Positions 7,649-17,139 of a DNA stretch of 25,883 nt are shown in pieces. Made by a program: the position numbers and the translations under genes. The stretch comes from SZUA-36 sp963774415. GTDB lineage: Bacteria; Pseudomonadota; Gammaproteobacteria; Xanthomonadales; SZUA-36. The first letter of the stretch is position 1. Each line of letters starts with the position of its first letter. The notes beneath the pieces are model-generated. The model worked only from the letters and a program-made list of their open reading frames with translations. It searched no databases and had not been told where the DNA came from. Where the stretch lies: positions 1-25,883 of the forward strand of contig CAVZEU010000006.1 in assembly GCA_963774415.1 (NCBI GenBank), in the 5' to 3' direction.

Positions 7649-9168
7649 TGCCGCACCGCCGCTGTAATGAAACGGCGCAGGTCAGCCGCCAGCTTCTTGC
7701 GGCTTTGATCGCCCAGGTACGCCATGTGGCCGGATTCGTAGTTGCGCAACGTTACCCGTCCGGCCGGCAAATCGTTGTGCGTCACCATGTACTCGGCGGC
7801 TCCGGCGGTTGTCACCAGGTCGTAATAGCCGCTGCCGACGAAAAGCCTGAGCGCAGGGTTGCGCCGCATCGCCACCGCCAGGTCACCGGCATAATCGCCA
7901 CGCGACGGCACGCCGGGGCCGTGGCCCCAGTCCCAGCGGCCGTTTACCCGGTGGAACTCGATCGCCAGGTAGGGCTCCGGCAGGGTCACGCCCAGTTCAT
8001 CGCGCAGGTGCAGGTTGACCGCGGCGACGAACGCCGGAACGTATTGCGCCATGGCCGGGTCGTCGGCCACCGGGTCGCCGCCGTCGGCGGCGAGCGGCAG
8101 CGTGAAGCGGGCGTCGTATTTGCCGACCTGCCGACCCGTGCCCTGCAACAGGTGCGCGGCGAAGATATCGGCCGTGATCCTCAGGTTCTCGGCAAGCACC
8201 AACTCCAGCGGCAGCCCCGTGAGTTCCGCCAGCCGCCGCGCCACCGCCTGCCGCGTCTTCTCGTCCAGGTCGGAGCCGGCGTACAGCGCCTGGATGTATT
8301 CGTTCGCGGCGAACGCCCGGGCCGCGTCGAACTGCTGCGCCAAAGTCTTTCCCTGACGGTCGACCTTGCCGTGGTACCAGGCCGCGGCCGCCAGCGACGG
8401 CAACGTGTTGGCCAGCGCGATGTCGCCGTCGGCATGACCGATCGCCTCGCCCAGCAGGATGACGCCGTTGAGCGTGATCGCGTCCATGTGGCCGGAACCG
8501 AACGGCCCGCCGGGCATGAGTTTCGCGACCACGGCCGCGCGCACGGTGCCGTAGCTCTCACCTAAAAGAAACCGCGGCGAGTTGAAACGGTCATGTCGCT
8601 GGAGCCAGCCGCGGATGAACTCGAGCGTCACCGCGGCGTCCTGCTTGACGCCGTAGAAGTCTTCCGCCTTGCCGGCGGGCAGCACGCGGCTGTAGCCGGT
8701 GCCGGGCGGATCGAAGATGACGATATCCGCCACGTCGAGCAGGCTCTCAGCGTTGTCGGCCAGGTGGAACGGCGGCACCGTCCGCGGCTTGACGGCGTCT
8801 TCGAAATCCACGCGGCGCGGCCCGGCCAGCCCCATTTGCAGCCACAGCCCGGCCGAGCCCGGCCCGCCGTTGAAAACGAACAGCACCGGCCGCTGGCCGC
8901 CCTTTTGGCCGTCCTCCAGAAAATAATTGGTGCTGACGATGCTGGCGATCTTTTGCCCGCCCGGATCGGTGACGAAGGTTTCCTCGACCAGTGCGCGGTA
9001 TTCGAGCCGCCGGCCGTCGATCCGGGCCTGGCCGTGCGATTCGAAGCGGTAAGGGGCATGGCCCGGTGCGGACTGGGTTGCGCCGCCCCCGGCCGAAGCG
9101 CCCGCCGCCAGCAGGAGCGCCGCCCCCGCGACCGCCGCTTGCAGCATGATTTTACCTGTCCTCATCAT
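7645..9168 (-). CDS. Exported S10-family serine carboxypeptidase C
   Basis: It encodes 507 residues. GGGGAGG lies just before a double ATG (9168/9165); the second ATG has better spacing, so the start is uncertain by one codon. The signal peptide runs to about residue 28 ('LLLAAGASAG'). The oxyanion motif is 'FVFNGGPGSAGLWLQ' and 'IFDPPGTGYSR' follows. The catalytic residues are Ser205 in GESYG, Asp450 in 'GSGYYDL', and His481 in 'ESGHMAY'. It follows the PDZ-containing M61 gene by 36 bases and overlaps the next M61 gene by four, giving the pattern M61-S10-M61-S10 in the operon. The family role is C-terminal trimming of peptides; export is inferred from the signal peptide. Confidence 0.92.
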   Translation of the reverse strand: MMRTGKIMLQAAVAGAALLLAAGASAGGGATQSAPGHAPYRFESHGQARIDGRRLEYRALVEETFVTDPGGQKIASIVSTNYFLEDGQKGGQRPVLFVFNGGPGSAGLWLQMGLAGPRRVDFEDAVKPRTVPPFHLADNAESLLDVADIVIFDPPGTGYSRVLPAGKAEDFYGVKQDAAVTLEFIRGWLQRHDRFNSPRFLLGESYGTVRAAVVAKLMPGGPFGSGHMDAITLNGVILLGEAIGHADGDIALANTLPSLAAAAWYHGKVDRQGKTLAQQFDAARAFAANEYIQALYAGSDLDEKTRQAVARRLAELTGLPLELVLAENLRITADIFAAHLLQGTGRQVGKYDARFTLPLAADGGDPVADDPAMAQYVPAFVAAVNLHLRDELGVTLPEPYLAIEFHRVNGRWDWGHGPGVPSRGDYAGDLAVAMRRNPALRLFVGSGYYDLVTTAGAAEYMVTHNDLPAGRVTLRNYESGHMAYLGDQSRKKLAADLRRFITAAVRQ

Positions 9169-9204
9169 CGCCTCCCCGCCCACTGCGCTTCGATACGTCT
9201 CTCA

Positions 9205-10965
9205 TCAAATGCCGCACTCGGCATCCGGCACACCCTCCACGCGCCGCCACAAATACGCCTTCACCGCCTCGCCCCGGGGCAGGTACTGGACCTCGAATTC
9301 GCGCCCGTCCCGCCGCAGTTCGAGCCCGAGCGTCTTTTCCGGATCGCTCTGCACGGCCTCCAGCGGCACCGGCTGGACGATGACATCGCCATTGCGGATA
9401 CCCGCTTTTGCGGCCTCCGAACCGGCCTTCAACCCGGCTACCACGCGCGGCTCGTCGAACAGGCTCTCGCGTTTAAAACCCAGATCGAAACGCCGCACCT
9501 GCTGCTCATGACGGGCGAAACAGGGGCCGAAGGCGCCGCTTGGCGGCACCACCAGCTTCCCGGCCAGCATTGAATCCAATGCCGCACCGCCCGCCGTGCC
9601 GAGCTCCGCGACGAGCAGCTCACGCCAGGTCTCTCCCGTGACGTCTTTCCCGGCGAGCCGCCTGGCGACGAAGGCCTTTAACAGGTCGTCGAGCGAACGT
9701 TTGCCGGCCGAATGCTCGCGCACGGCGGCGTCGACGGATGCGAAGTACAGCGAGCCGCGCGTATACGGCAGGCTGCGGATGCGGGTGTCACGCCAGAAAC
9801 CGCGGGCGATATCGCCGTTCGGCACCGTGTTGAGCGCGTTGGTGTAATAGCTCAGCGCCGACTTGTTGACGCTTTCGAGGAACTCTTCCGGCGTGAACAG
9901 GCCGCTTTTCAGCAACAGCCGGCGCGTGTAGGTCACGGTCATGCCCTCGGAAAACCAGGTCGTGCTGCCGGGCGGGCCGCCGAGCGACGGAACCCAGTTG
10001 TGCACGGTCTCGTGGGCGATGGTCTCGCGCAGGCTCGAGCCGTCGGTTTGCGAGTCCGGGTACGATACCAGGAAGGATTGCATCAGGGCCGCCCCGCCGC
10101 CCCCCGGGTACGGGTTACCGCGCATCAGCACACGGAACGGGGGCGGCTCGGTATCACCGAAAAACTTCGCGATGGCGCCGTAGGCCTTCTCGGACCACTC
10201 GAGCAGCGCCGCCGCGTCGAAACGCGGCGTGCCGATCCAGTAGCCGCTGAACTTCGCGCCCGCCCGCTTCTCGGGGTAGCGGCCCAGCGGGCCCGCCATG
10301 AAGTAACTCGCGATCAGGCGGTCCACCGGCCCCGGCGCGCGGGTGTCACCTTCGCCGAAGCTCGAAACCCCGATCGAGCCGGGCGCGAGTTTGCCCAGCT
10401 GCCAGTGAATCTCGATCATGAAGGGCCGCGACGTGTCGGGCATGACGATGAAGGTATTGCCCGCGCCGCTGAAGCCTCCACCGGCAGCGCGCAGGTCGAA
10501 GGGCGGGCCGGCGCCAAGCTTCGGCACCAGCAGCCTGATCGGCGCCCGGTAGATCACCGTCACCTTGCCGCTCAGCGCGCGCGCCGCGGTAAAGCGGCGG
10601 TAATAGATAAAGCCGCCGGCGTCCGGGTCGTCGACCGTCACCGTCAACGCCGCCGGACCCTCGGCGTCGCTGACCGTCACGTCTTCACTTTCGTAAGCGA
10701 CCCCCGGAACGCCGGCGAATTGGGCGGGTATGCGCAAAAACGGCTTGCCTTCGTCCCAGCTCATACCCGTGATGCGGGTCGAAACGTCGACCCAGGCCGG
10801 ATCGCCCGCAGCGTCGATCCCGCCCGGCGCCAACGTAATGGAGAGCAGCGGCAGGGCCGGCGGTGCGTCGGGCTGCGCCGCGGCGATCAGCGGCAGCAAC
10901 ACCAGCCACAGCAGGGCCGCACCGACGAGGCCGGCCCGCAAACGATGGAAATAGGCTTGTCTCAC
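9205..10965 (-). CDS. M61-like zinc aminopeptidase with C-terminal PDZ domain, exported
   Basis: The protein has 586 residues. The start is GTG at 10965: its GTGA overlaps the permease stop, and GGAGGA stands nine bases before it. The open frame continues far upstream through the permease gene, but that part has no sense. The signal peptide is 'GAALLWLVLLPLIAAAQ'. The zinc site is His318-Glu319-x-x-His322 ('HETVHNW') and Glu340 in 'WFSEGMTVTYT'. A PDZ domain lies at about 490-570 ('AGSEAAKAGIRNGDVIVQ'), between 'AFGPCFARH' (Cys482) and 'WRRVEGVPDAEC' (Cys584). These two cysteines may form a disulfide in the envelope. M61 enzymes remove N-terminal residues, so this complements the S10 carboxypeptidases beside it. 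Confidence 0.9.
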   Translation of the reverse strand: MRQAYFHRLRAGLVGAALLWLVLLPLIAAAQPDAPPALPLLSITLAPGGIDAAGDPAWVDVSTRITGMSWDEGKPFLRIPAQFAGVPGVAYESEDVTVSDAEGPAALTVTVDDPDAGGFIYYRRFTAARALSGKVTVIYRAPIRLLVPKLGAGPPFDLRAAGGGFSGAGNTFIVMPDTSRPFMIEIHWQLGKLAPGSIGVSSFGEGDTRAPGPVDRLIASYFMAGPLGRYPEKRAGAKFSGYWIGTPRFDAAALLEWSEKAYGAIAKFFGDTEPPPFRVLMRGNPYPGGGGAALMQSFLVSYPDSQTDGSSLRETIAHETVHNWVPSLGGPPGSTTWFSEGMTVTYTRRLLLKSGLFTPEEFLESVNKSALSYYTNALNTVPNGDIARGFWRDTRIRSLPYTRGSLYFASVDAAVREHSAGKRSLDDLLKAFVARRLAGKDVTGETWRELLVAELGTAGGAALDSMLAGKLVVPPSGAFGPCFARHEQQVRRFDLGFKRESLFDEPRVVAGLKAGSEAAKAGIRNGDVIVQPVPLEAVQSDPEKTLGLELRRDGREFEVQYLPRGEAVKAYLWRRVEGVPDAECGI

Positions 10966-12287
10966 AGCGATACTTCCTCCGGCAGTGGTGTCGCCAGGCG
11001 GCGGTTCCTCAACAGGTAGTAAACGAGGCCCAGCATGGCCCAGCCGGCCAGGATTGCGTAGGGACGCCAGTCCGCCTTGAGGCCGAGCGCAATGACGGCC
11101 AGGGCGCAAACCACGCTGGTCCAGGCCCAGGCCTGCATCGCCCCGGTACCCAGCTTGAACGGAGCCGCGTTGTATAGCTCGCGGTGGCCGCTGACGACCC
11201 GCGTGGCGGCAAAGCTGGTCGCGGCGTATTTGAAAAGCGTCGGGATATTGACCGCCAGGAACAGGAACACCAGGTCCAGCGGCAGCAACAGCCCCAGCGC
11301 GCAGAGGACGAACACCGTGGTCGTTGCGACGTGCGGCGTGCCCCATCGCGGATGCACGCGGGCCAGTGCCGGGGGCAGGATACCGCTGCGGCCCATCGCG
11401 AAAAGCGAGCGCGAGAAGATCAGCGAAATGGCGTTGAGCGAGGTGCCGATTGCGACCGTGGCGCTGACCAGGATCAGCGGCTGGCCGTAACGGCCCAGCG
11501 TCGCGACCGCCATGTCCAGCAGCGGCGCCCCGCTCCGGCCCAACGGGCCGGCGCCGAGCACCGCGATCGCCGCCGCGGCCACGGCGAAGTAGATCATTGC
11601 GGTCAACAGGATCGACAGGCCGATGCCCAGCGGAATCGTGCGCGGCGCGTCTTTCACCTCCTCGCCCACCTCGGTGGCGGCTTCGATACCCATGAACAGC
11701 GACACCATCAGCGGCACCGCGGCCAGCACGCCGCCCCAGCCGTGCGTCAGCACCGGTCTGAAATTCGCCGCCTGCCCGTGCGCGAACGCGGAGGCGACCA
11801 GCACCGCGCAGGTGGCCAGCAGGACGAAGACCATCAGCGTCTGCCCGCGCGCCACCAGCGAGACGCCGAGCGTGTTCAGCACCCAGAACAGGCCCAGCAC
11901 GGCCAGCATCGCCGGCTTCAGCGGCAACGGCACGACGGCCGACCAGTACTTGACCAGCACCAGCGCGAATAGCACCAGCGCCGCGGTGCTGCCGGCCGCA
12001 CGCAGCCAGCCGATCAAAAAACCGACGAAGGGGTGGACGAAACGCCGCGACCACTCGTACGAAGCGCCGGACACCGGCGCGGCGGAACCCATGAAGGCGT
12101 AGGTGACCGCGAACAGTACCATCGGCAGGCCGGCGATCAGCATCGCCAGCAACATGCCGGGGCCGGCCAGTTTCGCCCCCGGCGCCACGATCGAGAAGAT
12201 GGCGACGCCGATGGCCGTGCCGGCGCCCAGCGAGACGATGCCCCACAAGGTGACGCCCTGCTGCAGCCGGCCCCCGGCGCCGCTCAT
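10962..12287 (-). CDS. APC-superfamily amino-acid permease
   Basis: The 441-residue protein has about twelve hydrophobic segments. It starts with the APC signature 'GVTLWGIVSLGAGTAIGVAIFSIV', in which the unwound TM1 helix binds the amino-acid backbone. 'FMGIEAATEVGEEVKDAPRTIP' is the conserved TM6-to-loop element of amino-acid transporters in this superfamily. The protein sits in the inner membrane and imports or exchanges amino acids. The ATG overlaps the stop of S10 peptidase B (ATGA), and its own stop overlaps the GTG of the next M61 gene, so it is firmly inside the peptidase operon. The natural inference is uptake of residues released in the periplasm. Which amino acid is carried cannot be told. 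Confidence 0.92.
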   Translation of the reverse strand: MSGAGGRLQQGVTLWGIVSLGAGTAIGVAIFSIVAPGAKLAGPGMLLAMLIAGLPMVLFAVTYAFMGSAAPVSGASYEWSRRFVHPFVGFLIGWLRAAGSTAALVLFALVLVKYWSAVVPLPLKPAMLAVLGLFWVLNTLGVSLVARGQTLMVFVLLATCAVLVASAFAHGQAANFRPVLTHGWGGVLAAVPLMVSLFMGIEAATEVGEEVKDAPRTIPLGIGLSILLTAMIYFAVAAAAIAVLGAGPLGRSGAPLLDMAVATLGRYGQPLILVSATVAIGTSLNAISLIFSRSLFAMGRSGILPPALARVHPRWGTPHVATTTVFVLCALGLLLPLDLVFLFLAVNIPTLFKYAATSFAATRVVSGHRELYNAAPFKLGTGAMQAWAWTSVVCALAVIALGLKADWRPYAILAGWAMLGLVYYLLRNRRLATPLPEEVSL

Positions 12288-13834
12288 CGGCTCGCCGCCC
12301 GCTCGAGCGTTTTGTGCACGAAGTCGCGGATGTCGCGGCACAGCGCCGCGCGGCCCGGCTCGTCCTCGAATACGGTGTGCCCGGCGTCGAAGCCGGCGAA
12401 CTCGAAGCGGTCGGGCGCGGCGTCGATCTGGTTGACGGTATAGCGCGCCGCCATGATCGGCACGCCCATGTCGAAAACGCCGCCGCCGACGAACACGCGC
12501 AGGGTCGGGTTGCGCTGCATCGCTTCCTGCAGTTGCGGCGCCGCGGTGTAATAGGTTTTCAGCCGGCCGCTCTTCTGTCCATAGTCCCACTTCATGTTGA
12601 GGTCCAGGTTCAGCGTCCGGTAGGGCCAGGGGGCGTGTACGCCGAGCTGGCCGGCGAAATACTCGTCCAGCAACTCACCGCTGCTGCGGCCGCCGGGCCG
12701 GCCCGCCATCGCCGGATCGTTGCCGGGCGGGCGCTTGTCCCTGTACTCGGCGATCGGGCCCTTGGCGCGGCCGTCCAGTTTGCCCACGCGAATGCCCTGC
12801 GCGCCCAACAGGCGGTCGCCGAACTCGCCGCGGTCGACGCGCAGGTTGTGCGCCAGGATGTAGTCCTCGGGCAGACCGATCAAGGCCGACATGCGCCGCG
12901 CGACCGAGGCCTTCTCCTGCGCGCCGATGGTGTGGCCCTTGTACAGGGCCGCGGCGTAGTCCGCCTGGGCGAATTGCGCGGCCGCGTCGAAGACCTCCTG
13001 GTAGCTGCGTCCCTCCCGGTCGACGACGCCGTGGTAGGCGGCGGTCGCGGCCATGCTCGGCAGCACGAAAATGTAAGGAAGGTTGTTGCCGACCACCTCG
13101 GTGCCGGCGGTGAAATCCAGCGCCGGGGAAAGCAGCAGCAAACCGCTGATCCTGACGTTTTTGGCCTGTGCCGCCATCGCCACGGCGCGCGTGCCGCCGT
13201 AGCTCTCGCCCAGCAGGAAAACCGGCGAGCCGGCGCGGCCGTTCTGGTCCAGCCAGGTCCTGACCAGGTACAAGACCGCGTTCGCGTCCGCTTCGATCCC
13301 CCAGAACTGCCCACCGGCGTCCTTGTCCAGCAGCCGCGTGTAGCCGGTGCCGGCCGGGTCGACGAAGACCATGTCGACGGCATCGAGCGGGCTCAGCGGG
13401 TCGGGCGCCAACGCGCCGTCATCGTCGCCGTGTGGGCGCCGCATCGGTCCGATGCCGAGATGCAGCGGCGACGACGAAGCGCCGGGGCCGCCGTTGAACA
13501 GGAACAAGACGGGGCGATTGGCCTGCGCGCCGGGGTCGGTGCGCAGGTAGGCGGTCGCGAACATCGTCGCCGCCGGTTGGCCGTCCTTGCCGTTCAATAC
13601 CAGTTCGCCGGCGATGGCGTCGTAGCGGATGGCCGTGTGGCCGAATTCACCGCTGTGATGGGTCCGCACCGGGGCGATCAGGGGCGCGTCGTCGACCCGG
13701 GTCGGCGCGAACCAGGGCGAGGCCGGTTGCGCCGCGGCCGGGCCGAAAGCCGACAGCGCCAGCGCCAGCAGCGCCAGCCGGGCAAACGCGCGTACGCGCA
13801 TCGAGTTACAACGGGCGGGTGGCGCCAGGGTCAT
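12284..13834 (-). CDS. Exported S10-family serine carboxypeptidase B
   Basis: It encodes 516 residues. The start at 13834 is well supported: GGGAGGGG lies about six bases before it and ATGA overlaps the amidohydrolase stop. The signal peptide 'FARLALLALALSAFGPAAAQ' follows about 15 N-terminal residues. The oxyanion motif is 'LFNGGPGASSSPLHLG', then 'FVDPAGTGYTR'. The triad is Ser211 in 'LGESYGGTR', Asp455 in 'GGGVFDM', and His486 in 'DAGHTVFE'. Of the four S10 proteins in the window this has the most canonical oxyanion loop. S10 enzymes cut C-terminal residues, usually with an acidic optimum in eukaryotes; the bacterial exported forms are poorly characterised. Its place between an amidohydrolase and an amino-acid permease fits peptide catabolism. 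Confidence 0.92.
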   Translation of the reverse strand: MTLAPPARCNSMRVRAFARLALLALALSAFGPAAAQPASPWFAPTRVDDAPLIAPVRTHHSGEFGHTAIRYDAIAGELVLNGKDGQPAATMFATAYLRTDPGAQANRPVLFLFNGGPGASSSPLHLGIGPMRRPHGDDDGALAPDPLSPLDAVDMVFVDPAGTGYTRLLDKDAGGQFWGIEADANAVLYLVRTWLDQNGRAGSPVFLLGESYGGTRAVAMAAQAKNVRISGLLLLSPALDFTAGTEVVGNNLPYIFVLPSMAATAAYHGVVDREGRSYQEVFDAAAQFAQADYAAALYKGHTIGAQEKASVARRMSALIGLPEDYILAHNLRVDRGEFGDRLLGAQGIRVGKLDGRAKGPIAEYRDKRPPGNDPAMAGRPGGRSSGELLDEYFAGQLGVHAPWPYRTLNLDLNMKWDYGQKSGRLKTYYTAAPQLQEAMQRNPTLRVFVGGGVFDMGVPIMAARYTVNQIDAAPDRFEFAGFDAGHTVFEDEPGRAALCRDIRDFVHKTLERAASR

Positions 13835-15894
13835 CGCGCCCCTCCCGGGGCACGCACTTCGGGCGGCGCCGCGAACGGTTCGATACCGAGCGCCTGGTAA
13901 ATCTCCTGCGGATAGTAAATGACGCCGCCGCGGCTGGTCAGGCGCACCTGGCGGATCGCGCTGATGTCCTTGACCGGGTTGCCGGGCACCAGCAGGAAGT
14001 CGGCGTACTTGCCCACCTCGATGCTGCCCAGGTCCCACGTCTGCCCCAGGTAGCCGGCCGCGCCCATGGTCGCCATCGTCAGCGTGTCCGCGGCCGGTAT
14101 GCCCGCGTTGACGTACAGCTCGAGTTCGCGCTCGACGGTAAACCCGCTGGTGTCGTCGGTGCCGACCAGCAGCCGAACCTGCCTGTCATAGAGCAGCTTC
14201 ATCACCCGCAGCAAGGTGCCAAAGGCGGCGCGGTACGCGGCATCGTCACCCGGCTCGTTGAGCGGCACGAAGGTGCGCTTGCGGTAGCGCTGGTAGCCGA
14301 TCGGCATGTGCGAGAGGTAGGCGCCGTCACCGGGCGGCACCTCGCCGGCGCGGCTCAGCATCAGCCGTTCCAGGATCACCGACGTGGTGCCCAGCGCGGT
14401 GCCGTGCTCGCGCATCAGCTCGATCGTCTTTTGCACCGGCGGGCTGTTCAAATCGAGGTGGGCCGCACGTTTCATCGCGGTCAGGCGCAGGGTCGTGCGC
14501 GTGTCCTCACCGGGTTGCAGCAGCCAGCCGAGCATCAGCTGATTGATGTGGGCGATCGCCTTGTAGCCGTCCCTGATCACCTCATCCGGGCTCATGAACG
14601 CCGGCACGTGGCCGGTGACGCTGAGGCCGTGCTCGTGGGCCTCTTCGATGATCGGCGCCACCCACTCCGGTTGCATGGAATTGTAGATCTTGATTTCCTT
14701 GTAGCCGCGCGCGGCATACCAGCGCACGGCCTCCAGTGCCCCCGCTTCCGAGTCGGTAACGATGCCGATGCGCACGGAATACGGGCTGCGCGCCTCGATC
14801 AGGCCGTCCGGGCTGATACGCGGCCCGGCCAGTTTTCCATCGCGAATGCCGCTGCGAATCTCCGCCAGCAGCTTGTTGTCGTTGCCCATGTCGCGCGTCG
14901 AGGTGACCCCGACTGCGAGGTAGAAAAGACCGCTGGTCATCGAGCTGTGGCTGTGCATGTCGTAAAGGCCCGGCACCAGCGCTCCGCCCGCACCGTCGAC
15001 CAGCACCTCGGTGGCCGCATCGCCCGCCTCCGCGGGCCCGATGGCGGCGATCCTGCCGTCCTTGACCAGCACCGACACCGGCTGGCCGAGGGTCTTCGCT
15101 CGGCTGTCGAAAACGCGCACGTTGCGGTAACGGATGGGCGCCGAATAGCTGTGCGCCAGCTTGTCCTGCAACTGCTCCAAGCGCCGCTGCTGATAGTCGC
15201 GCGCCCATTCCTGCAGGCGCGGCACCGACGCCTCGTAACCCTTGCGGACCAGGGCGCCGCGGCCGCCGAGGCTGGCGAACAGCCGCCGCGATGCGTCCAG
15301 CGCGACCAGTTGCGGCTGCAACTGGATGCCGAGGACCTGGTAGACGGTCACCGGCGTTTTGTCATTGCCCACTTCCAGGTTATCCAGCGTTTCCAGTCGC
15401 ATCTTGCCGGACGGCAGCACGGCCAGCGTATGCCCGGGCGCGTCCAGCAACGCGCGCACGTACATGCCGAGCGCCCACGGGCTCGAATCGCCGCCGATGT
15501 ACATCATCGGCTGCGGTGATTTCACGCTCCCCTTGTCGGCCTGGCTGTGCCACTTGGCTTTGCCGCCGCTCCAGCGGTAGGCCTCGTCCACGTCGGCGCC
15601 GAACAGCGACGAGCCGCTGATCTTCCAGCTCAGCGGGAATCCGTTCTGATCCAGCTCCACGGTCTCCTGGATTTTCGGCCCGCGGCCGTTGTCGTCGACC
15701 GCGTAGGCGACGTCGACCCGGTTGCCGGTTCGGATCGCGTCCAGCGTACCCACGACCTCGCCGTTGGCGATGGCGAGGAGGTGGTTGCTGTCATCGGCGC
15801 GGGCCGGCAGCGTGAAACCGAGGAGAATCAAGCCCAGCAGCAGGATGGAGGAAACGGCGGCGGGAAATGCGGTGCGGTCAGTCGAGGTTTTCAT
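13831..15894 (-). CDS. Exported metal-dependent amidohydrolase
   Basis: The 687-residue protein has a signal peptide (about 1-33, 'ILLLGLILLGFTLPARA'). An N-terminal region of some 230 residues of unclear type precedes a TIM-barrel amidohydrolase. Binuclear metal ligands can be placed: His314 and His316 ('DMHSHSS'), the carbamylated Lys402 ('YKEIKIYN'), His429 ('VTGHVPAF'), His449 ('AIAHINQ'), and Asp580 ('VGTDDTSGF'). The C-terminal 'IEVGKYADFLLVPGNPVKDI' returns to the composite beta domain. Relatives include imidazolonepropionase-like enzymes and Xaa-Pro or Xaa-Arg dipeptidases of this superfamily. The operon favours cleavage of a dipeptide or modified amino acid, but this is inference. 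The ATG has only a weak ribosome site; the stop overlaps the S10 peptidase B start. Confidence 0.9.
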   Translation of the reverse strand: MKTSTDRTAFPAAVSSILLLGLILLGFTLPARADDSNHLLAIANGEVVGTLDAIRTGNRVDVAYAVDDNGRGPKIQETVELDQNGFPLSWKISGSSLFGADVDEAYRWSGGKAKWHSQADKGSVKSPQPMMYIGGDSSPWALGMYVRALLDAPGHTLAVLPSGKMRLETLDNLEVGNDKTPVTVYQVLGIQLQPQLVALDASRRLFASLGGRGALVRKGYEASVPRLQEWARDYQQRRLEQLQDKLAHSYSAPIRYRNVRVFDSRAKTLGQPVSVLVKDGRIAAIGPAEAGDAATEVLVDGAGGALVPGLYDMHSHSSMTSGLFYLAVGVTSTRDMGNDNKLLAEIRSGIRDGKLAGPRISPDGLIEARSPYSVRIGIVTDSEAGALEAVRWYAARGYKEIKIYNSMQPEWVAPIIEEAHEHGLSVTGHVPAFMSPDEVIRDGYKAIAHINQLMLGWLLQPGEDTRTTLRLTAMKRAAHLDLNSPPVQKTIELMREHGTALGTTSVILERLMLSRAGEVPPGDGAYLSHMPIGYQRYRKRTFVPLNEPGDDAAYRAAFGTLLRVMKLLYDRQVRLLVGTDDTSGFTVERELELYVNAGIPAADTLTMATMGAAGYLGQTWDLGSIEVGKYADFLLVPGNPVKDISAIRQVRLTSRGGVIYYPQEIYQALGIEPFAAPPEVRAPGGAR

Positions 15895-15954
15895 ATGCGT
15901 TGCCAGTGTCCGGTTTGTGGTGGTGCTGCCGCTCCGTGCCCTCCCTGCGTCCGT

Positions 15955-17139
15955 TCATGCCGAGTGCTGCCTGAGCGCGGCCTGCTTGCGGTATTCCTTC
16001 AGCCCACGGGTGACGTTCCCCAGGGCCCGGTCGAGTTCCTGTTGCGGCAGCGCGAAACCGATGCGGATATGACCGGGTGCGCGGAAGAGTTCGCCCGGCA
16101 CGACGATAACACCGTAGCGGTCCGCCAGCCACGAGGAAAAGGACTGGGTATCTTCGATACCTGCCAGGCGCGGGAACGCGATGCAGCCGTAGTCTGGCAA
16201 AACCCCCGTCACCAACCCATCGGCGCGCCAGCGCGCGAAATAGTCTTCCATCACCGGCCGGGCCGCGGCCATCACGCCCTGCCAGTAGGACTCGAAGGGT
16301 TCGTTGTTCTCCATCACCAGCGCGGCCACGGCGTGCGACAGCTTCGAGACGCCGAATTCGAACTGGTTGTTGAGCGCGCGCACGGGCTCCAGCAGCCTGG
16401 GGTCGGCCACGATCCAGCCGCAGCGCAGCGTGCTGAGGCCATAGATCTTGGTCAGGCTGCTGACGCTGACCAGGTTCGGTGCGAGCTGCGCCGCGCTGCG
16501 CGGGCGGACTTCGCGGTCGGCGTAACCGCCATAGACCTCGTCGACGATGACCGCAATGTCGTGCCGTTCAGCAATGCGCGCCACCTCGAGCAGCACGTCC
16601 TCGCCGGTTAGCATGCCCGAGGGATTATGCAGGTTGGTCAGCACGATCAGGCGGGTGTTGCCGCGGATGCGCCGCTCAATCTCGTCCGGGTCGATCTCGA
16701 AACGCGCACCCTTGCGGTCAAAGCAGTCTACTTTTGCATTCAGCACGTGCGCGATGTCCTCGAACAGATCGAAGCCGGGCGTTTCGACCAGCACGTGGTC
16801 GCCGGGCGCAAGATAGGTGCGGTAGAGCAGGGACAGCGCGCCCGTCGCCCCGGTCGTGGGCAGGATGTGATCGACGTCCGTTTGGTAATCCTGCGCCAGT
16901 TGCTTCAGTACGAACGGGTTGCCGGCGACGAAAACGCTGGCGTAGCGCGAGGTGATCGGTTCACTGAAGCCGGAGGCCACGGTCCGGCGCAGCAGTTCGA
17001 CCGGCTCTTCCACCGAAGAGCCGAACAGCATGCCGGCGTCTTCGTGGCTGTTCATGGCGTGGTCGATGGCGCGCCGCACCCACTCGACGTAGGCTTCACC
17101 ACCCGCACCCGCCATCACCGTTGCGTTGACGGGTTTCAC
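15955..17139 (-). CDS. Class I/II PLP-dependent aminotransferase
   Basis: This cytosolic protein of 394 residues has fold-type I motifs in order: 'LPTTGATGALSLLYRTYL' (cofactor phosphate), 'TNLHNPSGMLTG' (Asn-Pro-x-Gly), 'VIVDEVYGGY' (Asp-x-x-Tyr), the Schiff-base Lys231 in 'SSLTKIYGLS', and a C-terminal 'APGHIRIGFALP' with the substrate carboxylate Arg. It moves an amino group between an amino acid and a keto acid; the substrate is not evident. The start is GTG at 17139 with no good ribosome site. A nine-codon ATG frame ends in a TGA that overlaps this GTG and could couple translation. The 152-base gap before it is the largest inside the operon and may hold a second promoter. Confidence 0.9.
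   Translation of the reverse strand: MKPVNATVMAGAGGEAYVEWVRRAIDHAMNSHEDAGMLFGSSVEEPVELLRRTVASGFSEPITSRYASVFVAGNPFVLKQLAQDYQTDVDHILPTTGATGALSLLYRTYLAPGDHVLVETPGFDLFEDIAHVLNAKVDCFDRKGARFEIDPDEIERRIRGNTRLIVLTNLHNPSGMLTGEDVLLEVARIAERHDIAVIVDEVYGGYADREVRPRSAAQLAPNLVSVSSLTKIYGLSTLRCGWIVADPRLLEPVRALNNQFEFGVSKLSHAVAALVMENNEPFESYWQGVMAAARPVMEDYFARWRADGLVTGVLPDYGCIAFPRLAGIEDTQSFSSWLADRYGVIVVPGELFRAPGHIRIGFALPQQELDRALGNVTRGLKEYRKQAALRQHSA

Noticed and set aside
9205..12246. Apparent 1013-residue fusion of an N-terminal region with the PDZ-containing M61 peptidase
   Set aside because: The extra N-terminal 427 codons are the out-of-frame shadow of the APC permease. A GTG with ribosome site and signal peptide at 10965 explains the real gene.
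12314..15519. Two long plus-strand open frames (528 and 566 codons) opposite S10 peptidase B and the amidohydrolase
   Set aside because: Same reason: low-complexity Arg/His/Gln-rich translations without motifs, while the minus strand has catalytic residues in place.
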